From: Escallonia rubra
Lineage: Eukaryota > Streptophyta > Magnoliopsida > Escalloniales > Escalloniaceae
Direction: 5' to 3'
NCBI GenBank assembly: GCA_033065855.1
Contig: JAVXUO010002070.1
Coordinates: 124,001-188,000 of the forward strand
DNA: 64,000 nucleotides
Part shown: one piece after another, positions 10,151 through 21,700 of the stretch
Numbering within the stretch: the stretch's first letter is position 1
Layout: the number at the start of each line of letters is the position of its first letter
Position numbers and translations under genes: made by a program
Notes under the pieces: model-generated
What the model saw: the letters and a program-made list of their open reading frames with translations, nothing else
Told to the model about the DNA's origin: nothing
The model's database searches: none

Positions 10151-11700
10151 ATGAATTAACCCCAATGGCTTTTGAAGGCAATCCAACAATTTTTTAGATT
10201 TAGTTCCGATCTTTCGCTGATTCTTTCAATAAATGGGTGCTTTCGTCTGAAGGCGATTATGAGTCTGCATATGGTGTCATCTATGAAGATATTCTCTATG
10301 CAAGCTTGCAGATTTTGGGATTCGAGAAACATGTCTTTCAGCTCATCCGTATGAACTTTGTCCTAGGTAAGAGAAATTTGCGGCCTTGTTAGATATTCTG
10401 ACAGAATTACCGATTGTTGTTCCCGTTGTCCAAGATGGATATCATATGTCCCTTATGAGCTTGCTGGAGCTCAGCACAGAGCTGGCTAGGACGTTCATTC
10501 GTGGTAAGCACATTTTGCTTTCTTCCCTAATAGAATATTTTTCTGCTAAACCAGACAATCGTGATAAGCAGCATGCGAGCGGCCAGGTGGTTACTTTGGC
10601 ACTATGTGTGGTTGCTAAGTACCTTATTATTGTGGGCCCGGGAGCTGTTGACGTGAGGTTAACGGACCTGATACCTCATATGTCTTTGTGAGGGAGAACC
10701 TTAAATCTGATTGTGGTAGCTGAAGCCATCAATGTTATTACCGAGGTGCATAGAGACCCTAGTGTAGCGTTTGGGGTTATCCCCTTGCTTTTCTCCATGT
10801 GGCTCTTGGATCACATGCAATTGATAGCAGTGCCAGCTGAAGTGAGGTATTATCCTGGTTTGTTCCGCTTTAAGCCCTTGCTCTTTGATGGTCCTTCGTG
10901 TATTGATGTCTGGACACGATTTTTCAGTCAAAAAATCTAGGGATATCCGCTGGTTTTATAACTGGTGGAGGACCTGTGGAGCCATTCTGTGGACTCTCAT
11001 GTATTACTGTGGCTTCTTCATTGGTCTGCACTCTTGTCTTTTTAATTCACCTTTTGGATTCTCAGGTAGTCTGATTATGAGCAAATCGTCCCGGCATCTT
11101 TCAACAATTTCTTCCCAATGCGAGAACTCACTCCCTCTTTGATTCAAACTATTTCTGAAGGCTAGAACGCCATCCATATTGGCATTATTCCATAGTGGCT
11201 GGGGTGTTAGTTACTGGTATAGAATTTGTTGCTACGTTGCTGTGAGATTCTTATATCAATTGGCTCTTACTCGTATCCAGGAGATAATTTTGGCTACTGA
11301 GAACAGATTGCGAGTTGAGTTGTACTAGGATTTTTCATGTAGTAGTGAGATCAAGTTTCTCTAGACGGCTACACAAGAAGCTCGTTCCAGAGAAGGTTTG
11401 AGGCCCGACTCGCAGGCTTTTCGCAAATCATCGCCCAGAGCATAGTTCAGGGGTTCCACCGACCTCAGACATGAGAGAAACCAAAGTCATATGGATCGGG
11501 CGATCTTGGATTGGCTCTCAGGGGTTTGAAGAAAGAATTGATGTGAATAGAAATCCGGTATGTGCCTTGCACTCTGACGAACCTCGGGCCAGGCAATCTT
11601 TGCCAGTTACGGAACATAATCATCAGAAAAAACGGCCGACTGTCGAGGCTATTCAGGGATCTGAAGACAGTGTAGATGCTTATGTTTAAGGCCAGTTTGA
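10150..11700 (+). pseudogene. DUF7745-like retroelement ORF remnant
   Basis: The main frame 10386-10940 has one internal TGA (10689-10691). It reads hydrophobic helical segments such as VVTLALCVVAKYLIIVGPG and LNLIVVAEAINVITEVHRDP, with CELLWFR-type residues absent. Layout and composition resemble the DUF7745 proteins that accompany Tat/Ogre-type gypsy elements. Upstream, 10210-10340 reads SAYGVIYEDILYASLQILG in another frame; downstream, 10885-11142 continues in a third frame. It lies + strand, opposite to the pol block that starts at 12.43 kb. The domain call is from memory of the family pattern and is tentative. Confidence 0.45.
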
Positions 11701-12430
11701 TCAAAGATGGTATGGATGCTTGTGTACAAGGCCAGTTTGTTCGAAGGTGTAGTGATGAGGTGAAAATGGGAAAAGTGGGGAGTGGTTAGTGCCTGGAGCA
11801 TGGACTAAAGAGTAGAGGACTCGATTAATTTTTTTAGATGGTGATCATCATCCTCCCTCGGGCAAAAAAAGGTGAATGTGATAATGATAAACATATCATT
11901 CTTTTGGTTGCTAATAGGATTTAGAAGTACTTTTTCTTTTGTCCTAACTTTTGTCTAGGCTACCTTTTGCAGGGTTTTCAACCTAGCGGGCTTTTTATTT
12001 ATTATTTTCTTATTTATTTTTTTGTTTTGCCTAATTTTTAGGCCGCCCTTTATAGTGTTTTCAACCTAGCAAGCCTTTTGACCACACCCGAGGCATCTTT
12101 ACGGGCTCCCTATGTACCTTCATCTGAAGTGTTAGATCAAAATGTGTATGTTGAATAGTGTTTTTAAAGAAGGATCAGGTCATTTGTAGTCTATTTACAA
12201 TTTTTTTCAGGCATGATATTTCTTTAAACGATCTAGATTGACAAATTATGGTAATTCTATCCCATGTTAGACGACTAACCGGGTTGCACCTCCTGTCATG
12301 ATTTGCTTGATCATAGAGGGTTTCGACCAGTTAGGCTCAAATTTCCCTTGCAGTTTCTAGATTGGTCCGATATTCTCCTTTAACACCAAATATCTTTCTT
12401 TCAAGCCAGGTCCTTTCACCCACTTGTTAA
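11700..12430. other. retroelement spacer between opposed ORFs
   Basis: No gene. A repeated phrase GGGTTTTCAACCTAGC / GTGTTTTCAACCTAGC at about 11972 and 12057 marks a short diverged duplication. The converging DUF7745-like (+) and integrase (-) remnants meet here. Confidence 0.5.
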
Positions 12431-13330
12431 ACGCTCGGGCAATTCATTTCTAGTAACCCTAAATATGATAAAGGGCTTTTATTCTCTTCTCGTCTGCCAA
12501 TGCAAACTCTTAAAAATGATGTCGTATCCAATCTTCCTCGACCATCCAATTCTCCAACAGTACCTTGAGAGAGGCCGCCTCTAATTCTACTAGGAGGACT
12601 ACCTCCATGCCATAAACTAATAAGTATGGGCTAGCCCCGGTAGATATCCTCACTGATCTTCTATAGCCCCAGAACGCATAGGGAAGTTTGTATAACCAAC
12701 TCAGACAGGACTTTGTCATCTTGCTCAGGATATTTTTGATATTCTTATGGGCAGCCTCTATAGCCCCATTGGTCTATGGACGATATGGTGAAGATCAATG
12801 TTGGACGATATTATACTCTTCAGTCAAATATGTGGCCTCCCATTCGAAATGCAAACCATTGTAGGAAACCAACAATGAGGGATGCCATATCGGTAGATAA
12901 TGTTTGTTCGGATGAACTAACCTATATTCTTTGCATTCAACACGGCATACGAGGGGGCCTCCACTCACTTCGTGAAGTAGCCGATGCCCACGAGTATGAA
13001 CTGATTTCCTTTCACATCTATTCCCCATATTAAGAAGAGCCAAGAAGATGTCATGTTGTACAACTCTTGAGGAGGGAGGTGTTACAAGTTGGCGTATACT
13101 TGGCACTTGTGACACTTCCTTACGTGTTCGATACAATCTCATTCAATTGTACTCCAACAATATCCTTGTTGAAGCACCTTCTTTGCTACTATTCGGTTGT
13201 TCATGTGGGTCCAAACTTGCCTCAGTATGTATCCTTCATGATCTGATAACCTTCTCTTTCTGTGACACACAGCAGGTGTTAACCGTCATAATGAATTTTA
13301 TACAGGTTTCGACTGCACATTATGAACTGC
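12431..13330 (-). pseudogene. Ty3/gypsy integrase remnant (family F pol)
   Basis: On the minus strand, fragments in several frames give FALWGYR-like residues (YAFWGYRRSVRISTGASPYL, then LVYGMEVVLLVE) for the C-terminal part of the catalytic core. Before them come HRLLHEVSGGPLVCRV and LIHVPP-type zinc-binding/core pieces. Order and wording match Ty3/gypsy integrases of the Tat group. No single open frame remains, so it cannot make an active enzyme. Confidence 0.75.
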
Positions 13331-13466
13331 GCTGCCCATCTTTCAGAGACACACGATCTTTTAAGGAATCTTCATCAGGATATTTACCATCTCGGATTAG
13401 GTTTTGGATATCCATGTACCACGGTTCTTCTGTCCCTATTTTCTATATAGGTATGATCATGAAACA

Positions 13467-14450
13467 TTAGACTGGTCGATCCCTCTTCCGGATCACAAAT
13501 GACTCTACCTCCTGTTCTTCTGGTATCTCCACCATTGATGCAAGGGTTGCTAAAGCATCAACAAATTTTTTTTTGAGTTGAGGCATGCACTCTAATTCTA
13601 CATCTTCAAGTTTGTTTCCTGTCAGCTCCACCATCGATGCAAGGGTTGCTAAAGCATCAGTAAAATTATTCTTAAGTCGAGGCATGTACTGGAATTCTAC
13701 ATCTTCAAATTTGTCTACAATTTTCTCTAAATGAGCATGGTATGCTTGTAGACGTTTATATTTAATTCTCCACATCCCCTGTATATCTGATAGATCATCA
13801 TGGCTGAATCCTCGCATACTGTAATTTCTCTCACTCCTAAGTTTAGGGCTATTTCCAAACCAATGATGCATGCTTCGTATTCGACAATATTATTAGTACC
13901 GTAGAAAGTAAACTTTATGTCTATACCCCATCTGGTGATATTAACAATATCCCTACCCTGAATGATTTGCTATTCGAGGATCCATCAAGGTATAAATTCC
14001 ATCTGGTCTCAGATTCTACAACACAAACATATCCATCTGGGAACCTCGCCTCTCAATTACTGGTATCCTATGCTAGATAATTGGTTAGCATGTCTTTCAT
14101 GAACTTTCCTTTTATGGATTTCTGGGTGACATATGCAATGTCAAACTTGAAAAGTAGCATGAGGAATTTCGCTATAGGGTTGGATAAGACCGGATCCATT
14201 CTAGCTAGCAATCTAATCGGGTAAGTCAACACGTAATGTCGTAATCTCTGTGTTACTCAGACTAGTGACATGCACGTCCTCTCTAAAGCTAAATACTTCA
14301 TCTCCCATGGGTTAAATTTTGACTGACATAGTAGATGACTCTCTATACCACTGAATTCTTTAGATGTTGAGCCAAAATCATTCGGGCTGCGGTATCGATT
14401 ACTGTTAAGTAAAGCAATAAACCAGGTACCGGAGGGCTCTAAATTGTAGG
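13467..14450 (-). pseudogene. RNase H region(s) of family F pol
   Basis: The minus strand reads NNIVEYEACIIGLEIAL and then YHAHLEKIVDKFEDVEF and NFTDALATLASMV. This is the pattern of the second (archaeal-type) RNase H that is typical of Tat/Ogre elements. The first RNase H is suggested at about 14.3-14.45 kb (MILAQHL, YYVSQN). A 99-bp in-frame duplication repeats the DALATLASMV end. Stops interrupt all frames. Confidence 0.7.
13520..13717 (-). repeat. 99-bp in-frame tandem duplication in RNase H
   Basis: Two adjacent copies (about 13520-13618 and 13619-13717) share CAAGGGTTGCTAAAGCATCA at 13541 and 13640, an offset of exactly 99 bp. In translation, 33 codons ending in DALATLASMVE are doubled. 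Confidence 0.85.
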
Positions 14451-14884
14451 GTTACTCAAATATTCATTAATCTTATCAAATACTTCCTGGCATAGGGGAT
14501 CTCACTCATTGGTTGAATCTTTCTTCAACAACTTAAACCTTCCACACCCTACGCTGGATTTACAGATAAAGATTGGCTCGTAGATCATAGTCAACTGAGA
14601 TATAAATTGAGTAATGTACAATATTCTACCTAGGAAACCCCAAATTTCTTTCTCACTCCTTGGCGGAGACACCTCCACGATGGCCTTAATTTTAGCTGGG
14701 TCAACTTCTACGCCTCACTTACTGAGCATGAACCCTAGTAGCTTACCGACTGTGAGTTTGAACATACACTTCTGTGGGTTGATCCTCACATTATACTGCC
14801 TTAACCTCTCAAAATATTTCCTCAAAACTGTACAGTGATCTTCCCGTTTTGTGGACTTAATGATCATATCATCTACTTACACCT
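14450..14884 (-). pseudogene. reverse transcriptase, C-terminal half (family F)
   Basis: The minus strand reads FMLSKRGVEVDPAKIKAIVE then EIWGFLGRILYITQFI, the connection region of Ty3/gypsy RT. Near 14.87 kb it reads VEV*VDDMIIKS, where the tyrosine of the catalytic YVDD-type motif is replaced by a stop codon. The hAT-like element at 14893 interrupts the gene just upstream of the motif; the N-terminal half resumes at 17382. Confidence 0.8.
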
Positions 14885-15123
14885 CTACATATTAAGGATG
14901 GCAATAAGATCCGTATCCGGCGGATCTCCACCTTGCCCCGCTAGGAGCGGGTTATTTTGACTTTGACAGGGTCATGAGGCGGGTATGGTATTTTTTTAAT
15001 CCGTAGCAGGTTAGGATCGGGCATGGTTTTCTATCCAACACGCCCCGGTATCTGACCCGCCCCGTGACCCATTACCACCCCGATATAATAACCCTGTGCA
15101 TCAGTCGATCTTAGCCGTCCATC

Positions 15124-15125
<2 letters not shown>

Positions 15126-15194
<69 letters not shown>
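15126..15194. repeat. (TA)n microsatellite in hAT-like element
   Basis: About 34 uninterrupted TA units. It opens accidental frames on both strands. Confidence 0.97.
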
Positions 15195-15197
<3 letters not shown>

Positions 15198-16507
15198 CCA
15201 AACCCTACAATTTCTATCTTTTCTTTCATTCTGCCGACCTACCTCACTGCTACATGCTTTTTCTCTCCCTCTCCCCCATAGTCCATACAATCGGCGGTCA
15301 GCCCCCCACCTCCACCTCACCACCACCTAACTGGCCACCCACCCCCGTCACTATGGGGGGTGGCCGCATTCCAGTTATGTCTCATAAGTAATTCACACCG
15401 TCACTATAAACGTTTCAGGTAAAAGAAGAACTAGGGTCTCATTTTTACTTGTTCTTCAGCTCGATTTTGAACGCATTTGCTTGTATTTCTTGCAATTTTG
15501 TTTAATAAGACTTTTTTGCTTTCCTTCCTGCAAACTAATCCTCTACTTTGCCTTTTCAAAGTGGGGTTCCTTTCGATTTCGTTTTAGGTTATAGGTCTGT
15601 GGATAATTATACATTAATGTGCCCGTGCGTGTGGCTATTAATGATCAAATGTTGTTGTAGTACTGTACTAGTATTTTGTCTTTCTCTGATTTTGGTTTTG
15701 TTAACCGTGAAATCTGGGATTGTTGTATGGCTTGATATTATTGTTAGGCAAAATGAATATGTTGCTATGGAAAGAAATACTTTGTTCAAGCTAGAAAGAA
15801 ATACTTTGTTCAATCCAAAAAAAAGCCGGTGAAAACTTTGCATCTCCAAAAGGCCCAAAATTTAAAGATAGCATATCGATTGTCATAATTTTAGTAATTT
15901 GGACCAATTTGAATGTTTAGATAAGGTAAAACTCTACTGTCAGCAATATAGATTCACCAAGATACATCATTCTGTAAATTATTTCTTTGTTTTATGTATC
16001 TGCCTTTCTAGAATTGAAATCACCCCACACATGTTCTAAAGACTGACTTTATGAAGTGAAAAATTGGAAGTTTAGTTGCATCCCATATTCACTGGAAGAT
16101 TTTAATTACAAGCCAAGATATTTTGTGCTCTTATCTAACTTTTGGCATTCTTCTTGTTTCTTTAGTAGTGGCTGCTACATTGGGTAACCGACGCGTGCTC
16201 CTCGTCGGCATCATTCTTGTTTCGTTAATCCATGTATGTCATTTCATAAAATCAATAATGATTTATCTGTCATTTCGGACAAAACTAGTCCAACTACGTC
16301 ATTTGGAGCCATGCGTTATAATTCTTTTCTAAGGCATACGAACATAAGGGTTATCCCTTTTTTGTTAACTGAACTCAGTTTCTTTTCTTTATGCAATACA
16401 TATGGAACTGTGAAATATGCCTGCATGTCTGTACCAATCTGACCATATTTTTATTACTTATGTAGTGTTGAGAAGTTAAATATATTAAACTTTACTTTTA
16501 CCAAATA

Positions 16508-16600
16508 GGCCGACTATTTGCAGCTTGAAGCATTGATTGATGACCTCAACTCTTCAAGGAGGAGGTTGTTTGATCAGGTGAAAGTGCCGGATAGAAAGTG
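16508..16600 (+). pseudogene. exon-like capture inside hAT-like element
   Basis: After TTTTACCAAATAG, a splice-acceptor-like sequence, the frame reads ADYLQLEALIDDLNSSRRRL, then FDQVKVPDRK and a stop. The amphipathic, codon-like composition contrasts with the AT-rich surroundings. I do not recognise the parent gene. Confidence 0.35.
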
Positions 16601-17381
16601 ATGCCACGGGGAGCATTGCCACCATAACTTGTTGAACTTTGTATAAAGAGGCCATCAAATGGTGGTTACTCTTGCTCTTTGATCCTGAGGCTGAGGGCTT
16701 TCACATGTATCTAAGCAGGTTTTGTTATGTTGAGAGGTTGGGAAAGATATTGCTGTTGGGTATGCCTGATACTATGTATAACACATGCCACCATATTAGT
16801 GACCGTCTTCTCCATACGCTATTGATAAGAATGTGAACTTAGATGGACTCATACTAGCACCCATTGGTAGACGAGCCAGTAACTCTTTCCATTTCCATTT
16901 TCATCTCCATCTCCTTTTTCTTCTTTTGTATTGTAGTTAAACTATTTTGTAACTGTAGTGTAAATTATTTGAATATTAATTTGAATTATGGTGTAATTTA
17001 TTTAAATTGTGATGTAATTTGTTAATCTCTGCTTTAGGATTTTCAGACATTAATTTGATATATGATCTATTATATTTGTTGTGACATAGTTTGTGCAAGT
17101 TTTGTAGTGCATAATTTTATAATACATGCTAAAAATGAATTAACAGTTATACCAAACCAAAAGGGTGGGGCGGTTTGAGCTAGATTTTGAGGGCTTCAAG
17201 GAAGGGCGGGGCAGATCGGGGTGGGGACGAGTTTTGCATACTTGTTTAGGATAGGGTATGGTATTGCACTTACATGACCCGGTGGTGGGGCAGGGCGGGG
17301 CTTGGCTTTAGGGCTTACGGGGCGGGTACGAATTTTATAAGATTGCATCCGACCTGCCCCATTGCCATTCCTACTACTTAT

Positions 17382-17850
17382 GGATCTTATCATGAAAGAG
17401 GGTAGTAGCGGCTCATTGGTATGTAGCCCCTACATCCATCAATCTGAAAAGGCATCACTGTATAGCAAAATATGCTTTATGGTGTAGTGAAAGTTGTTTT
17501 CTTTTGATCCTCACGATGCCTCTTTATCTGATTATATCCCGTGAAGCAATCTACAAAGCAAACCAACTCATGATCTGCCGTATTATTTGTGATCATGTCA
17601 ATGATGGGAAGGGAAAAATCATCCTCGGGAGAAGCTCGGTTAAGGTCTCTCGATAGTCAGTGCACATTCAGGCTTGACTCGTCATTTTAGGGACAAACAT
17701 TATATTAACCAATCAAGTAGGGCATGGCCCTGATAAACCCTATGTGGAGGAGTTTCATAACTTCTTCCTGACCTTAAGAGACCACTAGGGTCTCAATACA
17801 GAGTTTCTGCTTAACAGGTTTAACCTTTGGCAGAGTAGGTAAGTGATGCT
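17382..17850 (-). pseudogene. reverse transcriptase, N-terminal half (family F)
   Basis: The minus strand, in shifting frames, reads EEVMKLLHIGFIRAMPYL, then LSRDLNRASPEDDFSLPIID, HELVCFVDCFTGYNQIK and TTFTTP. These are the fingers/palm motifs of Ty3/gypsy RT, including the first catalytic aspartate region (FVDCFTGYNQ). Stops and shifts occur. It is the same gene as 14450-14884, separated by the hAT-like insertion. Confidence 0.82.
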
Positions 17851-18097
17851 AAATGATGGACGGGTCAATGCCATGCATGTCACTACATGACCAAGTAAAT
17901 ATGTTGCTGAATTCCCTCAGGATGGCAAGGATTCTCTCTCTTTCTTCCTCGTGTAGGTTAGCCCCAATTTTTATTTCTTTTACATTTTTGGGCATGTCTA
18001 TGTTGACTTTGACTTTTTTTTGCCACTGGCTTGACTCGTTTTAACTCTCGAATTTTGTATTTCTTTCAAGTATTTTTCTCTTCTTCGTCCAGTAGTT

Positions 18098-19057
18098 CTG
18101 ATTCATTATTAACCATGTGGATTAGTTCGTTATAACTTATATTAGGACCAAATCAAATTAATTAATTAAAAAGTCAGGAAAAACATAGTAGGAAGAAAAT
18201 TTAGATAGTCTAAGGAAACATAAGCATCTAGGTCATCCGGTTAAGGAATGGTCTCAGCATCAAGAACGTCTTTGGTGATCTCACCCATAACTAACAGTCT
18301 GTACTCGATCTTCCAATTTTGCATGTTGTCATGTACTGAGGTGATCCGACTTGTCAGGTTGTGAGTCTGATCTTCTATCTCACAGATAAGCACAAGAATG
18401 TGCATATCATTCAATAATGTCGTCACTCCTTCCGGCACGATGAAGTCCATCCAATCAGAGACATTATCCTTGCTTGATTCTGTCGGGCAAGGCAATTCTT
18501 CATCTTCCATCCATTCACAGTCATAAAAAATTTCTCGGTCATTCATCAGCTTTTCGGTCTCCATGTTGTAGACTGGCTCTGATTCATTATTAACCACGTG
18601 GATTAGTTCGTTATAACTTATATTAGGACCAAATCACATTAATTAATTAAAAAGTCAGGAAAAACATAGTAGGAAGCAAATTTAGATAGTCTAAGGAAAC
18701 GTAAGAATTTAGGTCATCCGGTTAAGGAATGGTCTCAGCATCAGGAACGTCTTTGGTGATCTCACCCATAACTAACAGTCTGTACTCGATCTTTCAATTT
18801 TGCATGTTGTCATGTACTGAGGTGATCCGACTTGTCAGGTTGTGAGTCTGATCTTCTATCTCACAGATAAGCACAAGAATGTGCATATCATTCAATAATG
18901 TCGTCACTCCTTCCGGCTCGATGAAGTCCATCCAATCAGAGACATTATCCTTGCTTGATTCTGTCTGGCAAGGCAATTCTTCATCCTCCATCCACTCACA
19001 GTCATAAAAAATTTCCCGTTCGTTCATCAGCTTTCCGGTCTCCATGTTGTAGACTGG
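18098..19057 (-). repeat. 481-bp tandem duplication in the pro-RT linker
   Basis: Two copies (about 18098-18577 and 18579-19057) are offset by 481 bp and nearly identical. Both encode, on the minus strand, an acidic segment with MNDREIFYDCEWMEDEELPC or its MNEREI variant, then SDWMDFI. One copy differs at CPTES/CQTES and VPEG/EPEG. The unit length is not a multiple of three, so the second copy cannot be read through. I recognise no domain; by position it is the linker between protease and RT. Confidence 0.9.
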
Positions 19058-19059
19058 CT

Positions 19060-20193
19060 CTGGGAATCTATAGAAAGGTCCTTTCCTTCCTTCCTGACAA
19101 AGTATCCACTCAACATAGGGACCTTAGACATGACATGAAATTCTAGGAGCCATCCTTCTTCCTGGGCTTTCTTGGCATAAGCTATCCTCCTAAGAGCTTC
19201 TTTCTTCTCTTTCTTGGTGGGCTTGTATCCCAACCCAAACTAGTTTTTCTTGTTTCCACGAATAAGGAGGCTAGAAGCCTCTAGCAGTTTCGGCCTAAAC
19301 TCTTTCCAGTGAGGTATTGGAGTCTTCTCATCATGGGGAGCACTGTGGTGTTACTGGGGGGCGCGAAATTAAGAGAGTTCTCAACAAGACAAACTTCCTC
19401 GAACTCCAAACATAGTACTAGGTTATCAATGCAGGATTACAACAGCGTCCATGTGATTCTACACTTGTCCAATCTGGAGTAGTTGAAAATCTCCCATAAT
19501 CATAAAAAATGGCTTTGTCAAGTACGAACTTGACCTTCTGATACAGTGTAGAGGGGATTACTCCTGCCAAATGTATCCATGGCCTTCCAAGCAAGAGATT
19601 AAAGGTAGTAGGGATATCTAATACTTGACACTCCACTTCAAAATTTGCAGTCCAGACTGTCATAGGGAGCTTAACTATGTCAATGACCTTTCGCCTTGTG
19701 TTGTGATAGGCTCAGGAAAATTTATTGGAAGGAGTAAATTCTGAGGGATCAATAGGGATGGATATTAAAGGTAGAATCATTGTTTATGAGGATTAAACAA
19801 ACCTTCTTATCAAGAGCTTGCATGGTGATGTGGAACAGGCCATTGTGGCTTGGTCATAATCTCTGCAAACCGTATTTGACAAATGTAAGACACTTTCATA
19901 GTGAATAGCCCCGAGCACATAGGATAGCTCATTTGATTGAGTCTATATGGGTACTTAGGCTTTGCTAAGTAGCTTAATCAAGACCTGTCTATGGGAGTAA
20001 GAAGCCGATAGCTATCCCCAAATAGAGATGTTGGCTTAGGTCTTTTTCAGCTGTCTCAACTCTTCATCATCTGGCAGGTCCTGGGAGAATAGCGGGTCTG
20101 TCATAGCTGGCTAGGGGTACACTTGACCAGACCTCGTCAAATATGACAAAGTAGTTTTAGGTTTAAACACGAAGCATGTGTCGTCATCGTAAT
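19060..20193 (-). pseudogene. family F protease and linker
   Basis: The minus strand 19663-19418 reads FEVECQVLDIPTTFNLLLGR followed by PWIHLAGVIPSTLYQKVKF, the conserved C-terminal part of Tat/Ogre protease. Downstream, 19233-19027 reads LGYKPTKKEKKEALRRIAYA and then SGYFVRKEG, a linker typical of the same group. Upstream at about 20.0-20.2 kb short pieces remain (SLSYLTRSG-type). No gag is seen between this and the leader; LTR B and a MULE end occupy that place. Confidence 0.75.
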
Positions 20194-20236
20194 AAAAGTT
20201 GATAGAAGGTGAAGGCTTCACCTTCTATCAACTTTT
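20194..20236. repeat. perfect 43-bp palindrome
   Basis: Two 21-base arms, beginning AAAAGTTGATAG on each strand, separated by a single G. All 21 pairs are Watson-Crick. It lies in degraded pol-linker sequence. Confidence 0.95.
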
Positions 20237-20356
20237 CCCACATGATCACATCATAAAACTCTAGTAAAGGATCATAAGCAGATGGAACATTCTTATACTG
20301 ACTGATTGAAGTTATGTCTATCACTCGCAAAACATCATCGATAACATTAAGGTCTA

Positions 20357-20419
20357 ATTCCAAAACTGTACCCTTAAGTTTACCCCAAGTACAGCTTTAG
20401 TACCCAAGTTTGAAGGTGT
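20357..20419 (+). mobile_element. truncated MULE terminus
   Basis: CCAAAACTGTACCCTTAAG, then TTTAGTACCCAAGTTTGAAG, matches the first ~65 bp of the 560-2220 element's inverted repeat. It stops about 10 bp before LTR B, so a MULE copy was probably cut by that insertion. Confidence 0.7.
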
Positions 20420-20429
20420 GTTTTGCCAA

Positions 20430-21700
20430 TATAGCGAACCGCCTTGGAAAAAATTCCTAGACCCCAAAAAATGGGTCTAAAAATCTTAATAATCGCCATC
20501 TTATTTATTAAACGGAGAAAAATAAGAAAAACCTGAAAAATGACTCTAAAATGTCCAAAGGACTAATAATCTATTGCAGATAGAAAAATGGGTTAGGGGA
20601 CTAAGTTGTATGACAGAAAGGTGTTAGGCATCCACCATACCCTTTTAGTCTTTACTTCAAATTAATCGATTTTTGTCCTTTTAACACATTAATATGCAAA
20701 TAAACAAACCCTAACCTAATGCATAGTTTTGGTTGGAGTTTGGCAACATGGGCCTTATAGGCCTACATATATGGTCGGACAAACCAGAATCAAAACCATC
20801 GTAATTAGACTCGGACCCAATAGGAGTCGACCTACACTTCGGTCTTAGAATAAGAACTGAAAAGATTCTCTTTTAGTAGTCTTTATGAAATGAAAATGTG
20901 ATCGCGACGAATGGAATTACTCTAGACTACTGTACTATACAAGCTTAGAAAATAGTAAATATACCTCGCGAGTTCGCTTGCCTAGAAGACTCGGGAACAC
21001 ATTGCAAAGGATCTAAGATGCCAGTGACTTGAGGATATATAGAAATGATTATGACGTGCTGAATTCTCTTAAGAGATGATCTACTACTTCTAAGAGAAAT
21101 TGTATAAAAGCTCTATGGAGAAAAAGCTGATCCAAAAAAATGTAGCCCAAAGGCCCTATTTATAAAGGTCCGAGGCGCCATAAAATATAAGGATGACCAT
21201 CTTAATATGTGATCTGGAGACAAAGCAGAATATTTGATAAAAATTGCAAACCAAGGAAAGTCAACTAAACCGGCCAGTTCATCCCATAATTTCTTAATAT
21301 TTTTTTCTCAAGTTTCAAGACATTGCTTGTGCCTAATTCAATAATTATCTCTGACTTAATCAGATGAGATGTACCAGATTCAACGAACATCTCTATATTT
21401 CATGTAAATCAAGGCTACATCACTTGCAGTAAGGATAAGTCACAAAAATTCTAAATCTTTCAAGTAAATCACTCCTATATATTGACTGGACCCACCTAAT
21501 TGGACTAGACTGAACTTAATTACTAACTGGATTGGATTGGACAACTAGCCTGGACCAGACTGGACTAACTAATGGACCAAATTAAATTAAATAAGTTTGA
21601 TATATTATTAGGCTTACACCCATCACAATAAACTTTGATTAATAATAATGTTTGATAATTATTTAATAAATAAAATGACTATAAAAATGGGGTGTCTACG
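20430..21700 (+). repeat. family F LTR, copy B (probably solo)
   Basis: It starts TATAGCGAACCGCC (TG changed to TA) and ends GGGGTGTCTACG. It lacks the Stowaway insertion of copy A. A TATA box lies at 21157-21166, and a TGGACTGG-type tract at about 21490-21590. No leader follows in the + direction, so it looks like a solo LTR inserted in the minus-strand element. Flanks GCCAA and TTCAA match at only 3 of 5 bases, so the target duplication is uncertain. Confidence 0.8.

Larger units (their letters stand above)
14893..17373. mobile_element. hAT-like non-autonomous element, 2481 bp
   Basis: The ends TAAGGATGGCAATA and, inverted, TAGGAATGGCAATG are short inverted repeats. GC-rich GGGGCGGGG-type tracts flank them, a pattern seen in a widespread plant hAT family. 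The flanks CTACATAT (14885-14892) and CTACTTAT (17374-17381) match at 7 of 8 bases, as expected for an 8-bp target duplication. No transposase is visible. The interior contains a TA microsatellite and one exon-like stretch, suggesting captured host sequence. Confidence 0.82.

Noticed and set aside
15096-15326. Frames on both strands over the TA repeat
   Set aside because: Low-complexity repeat translation only.
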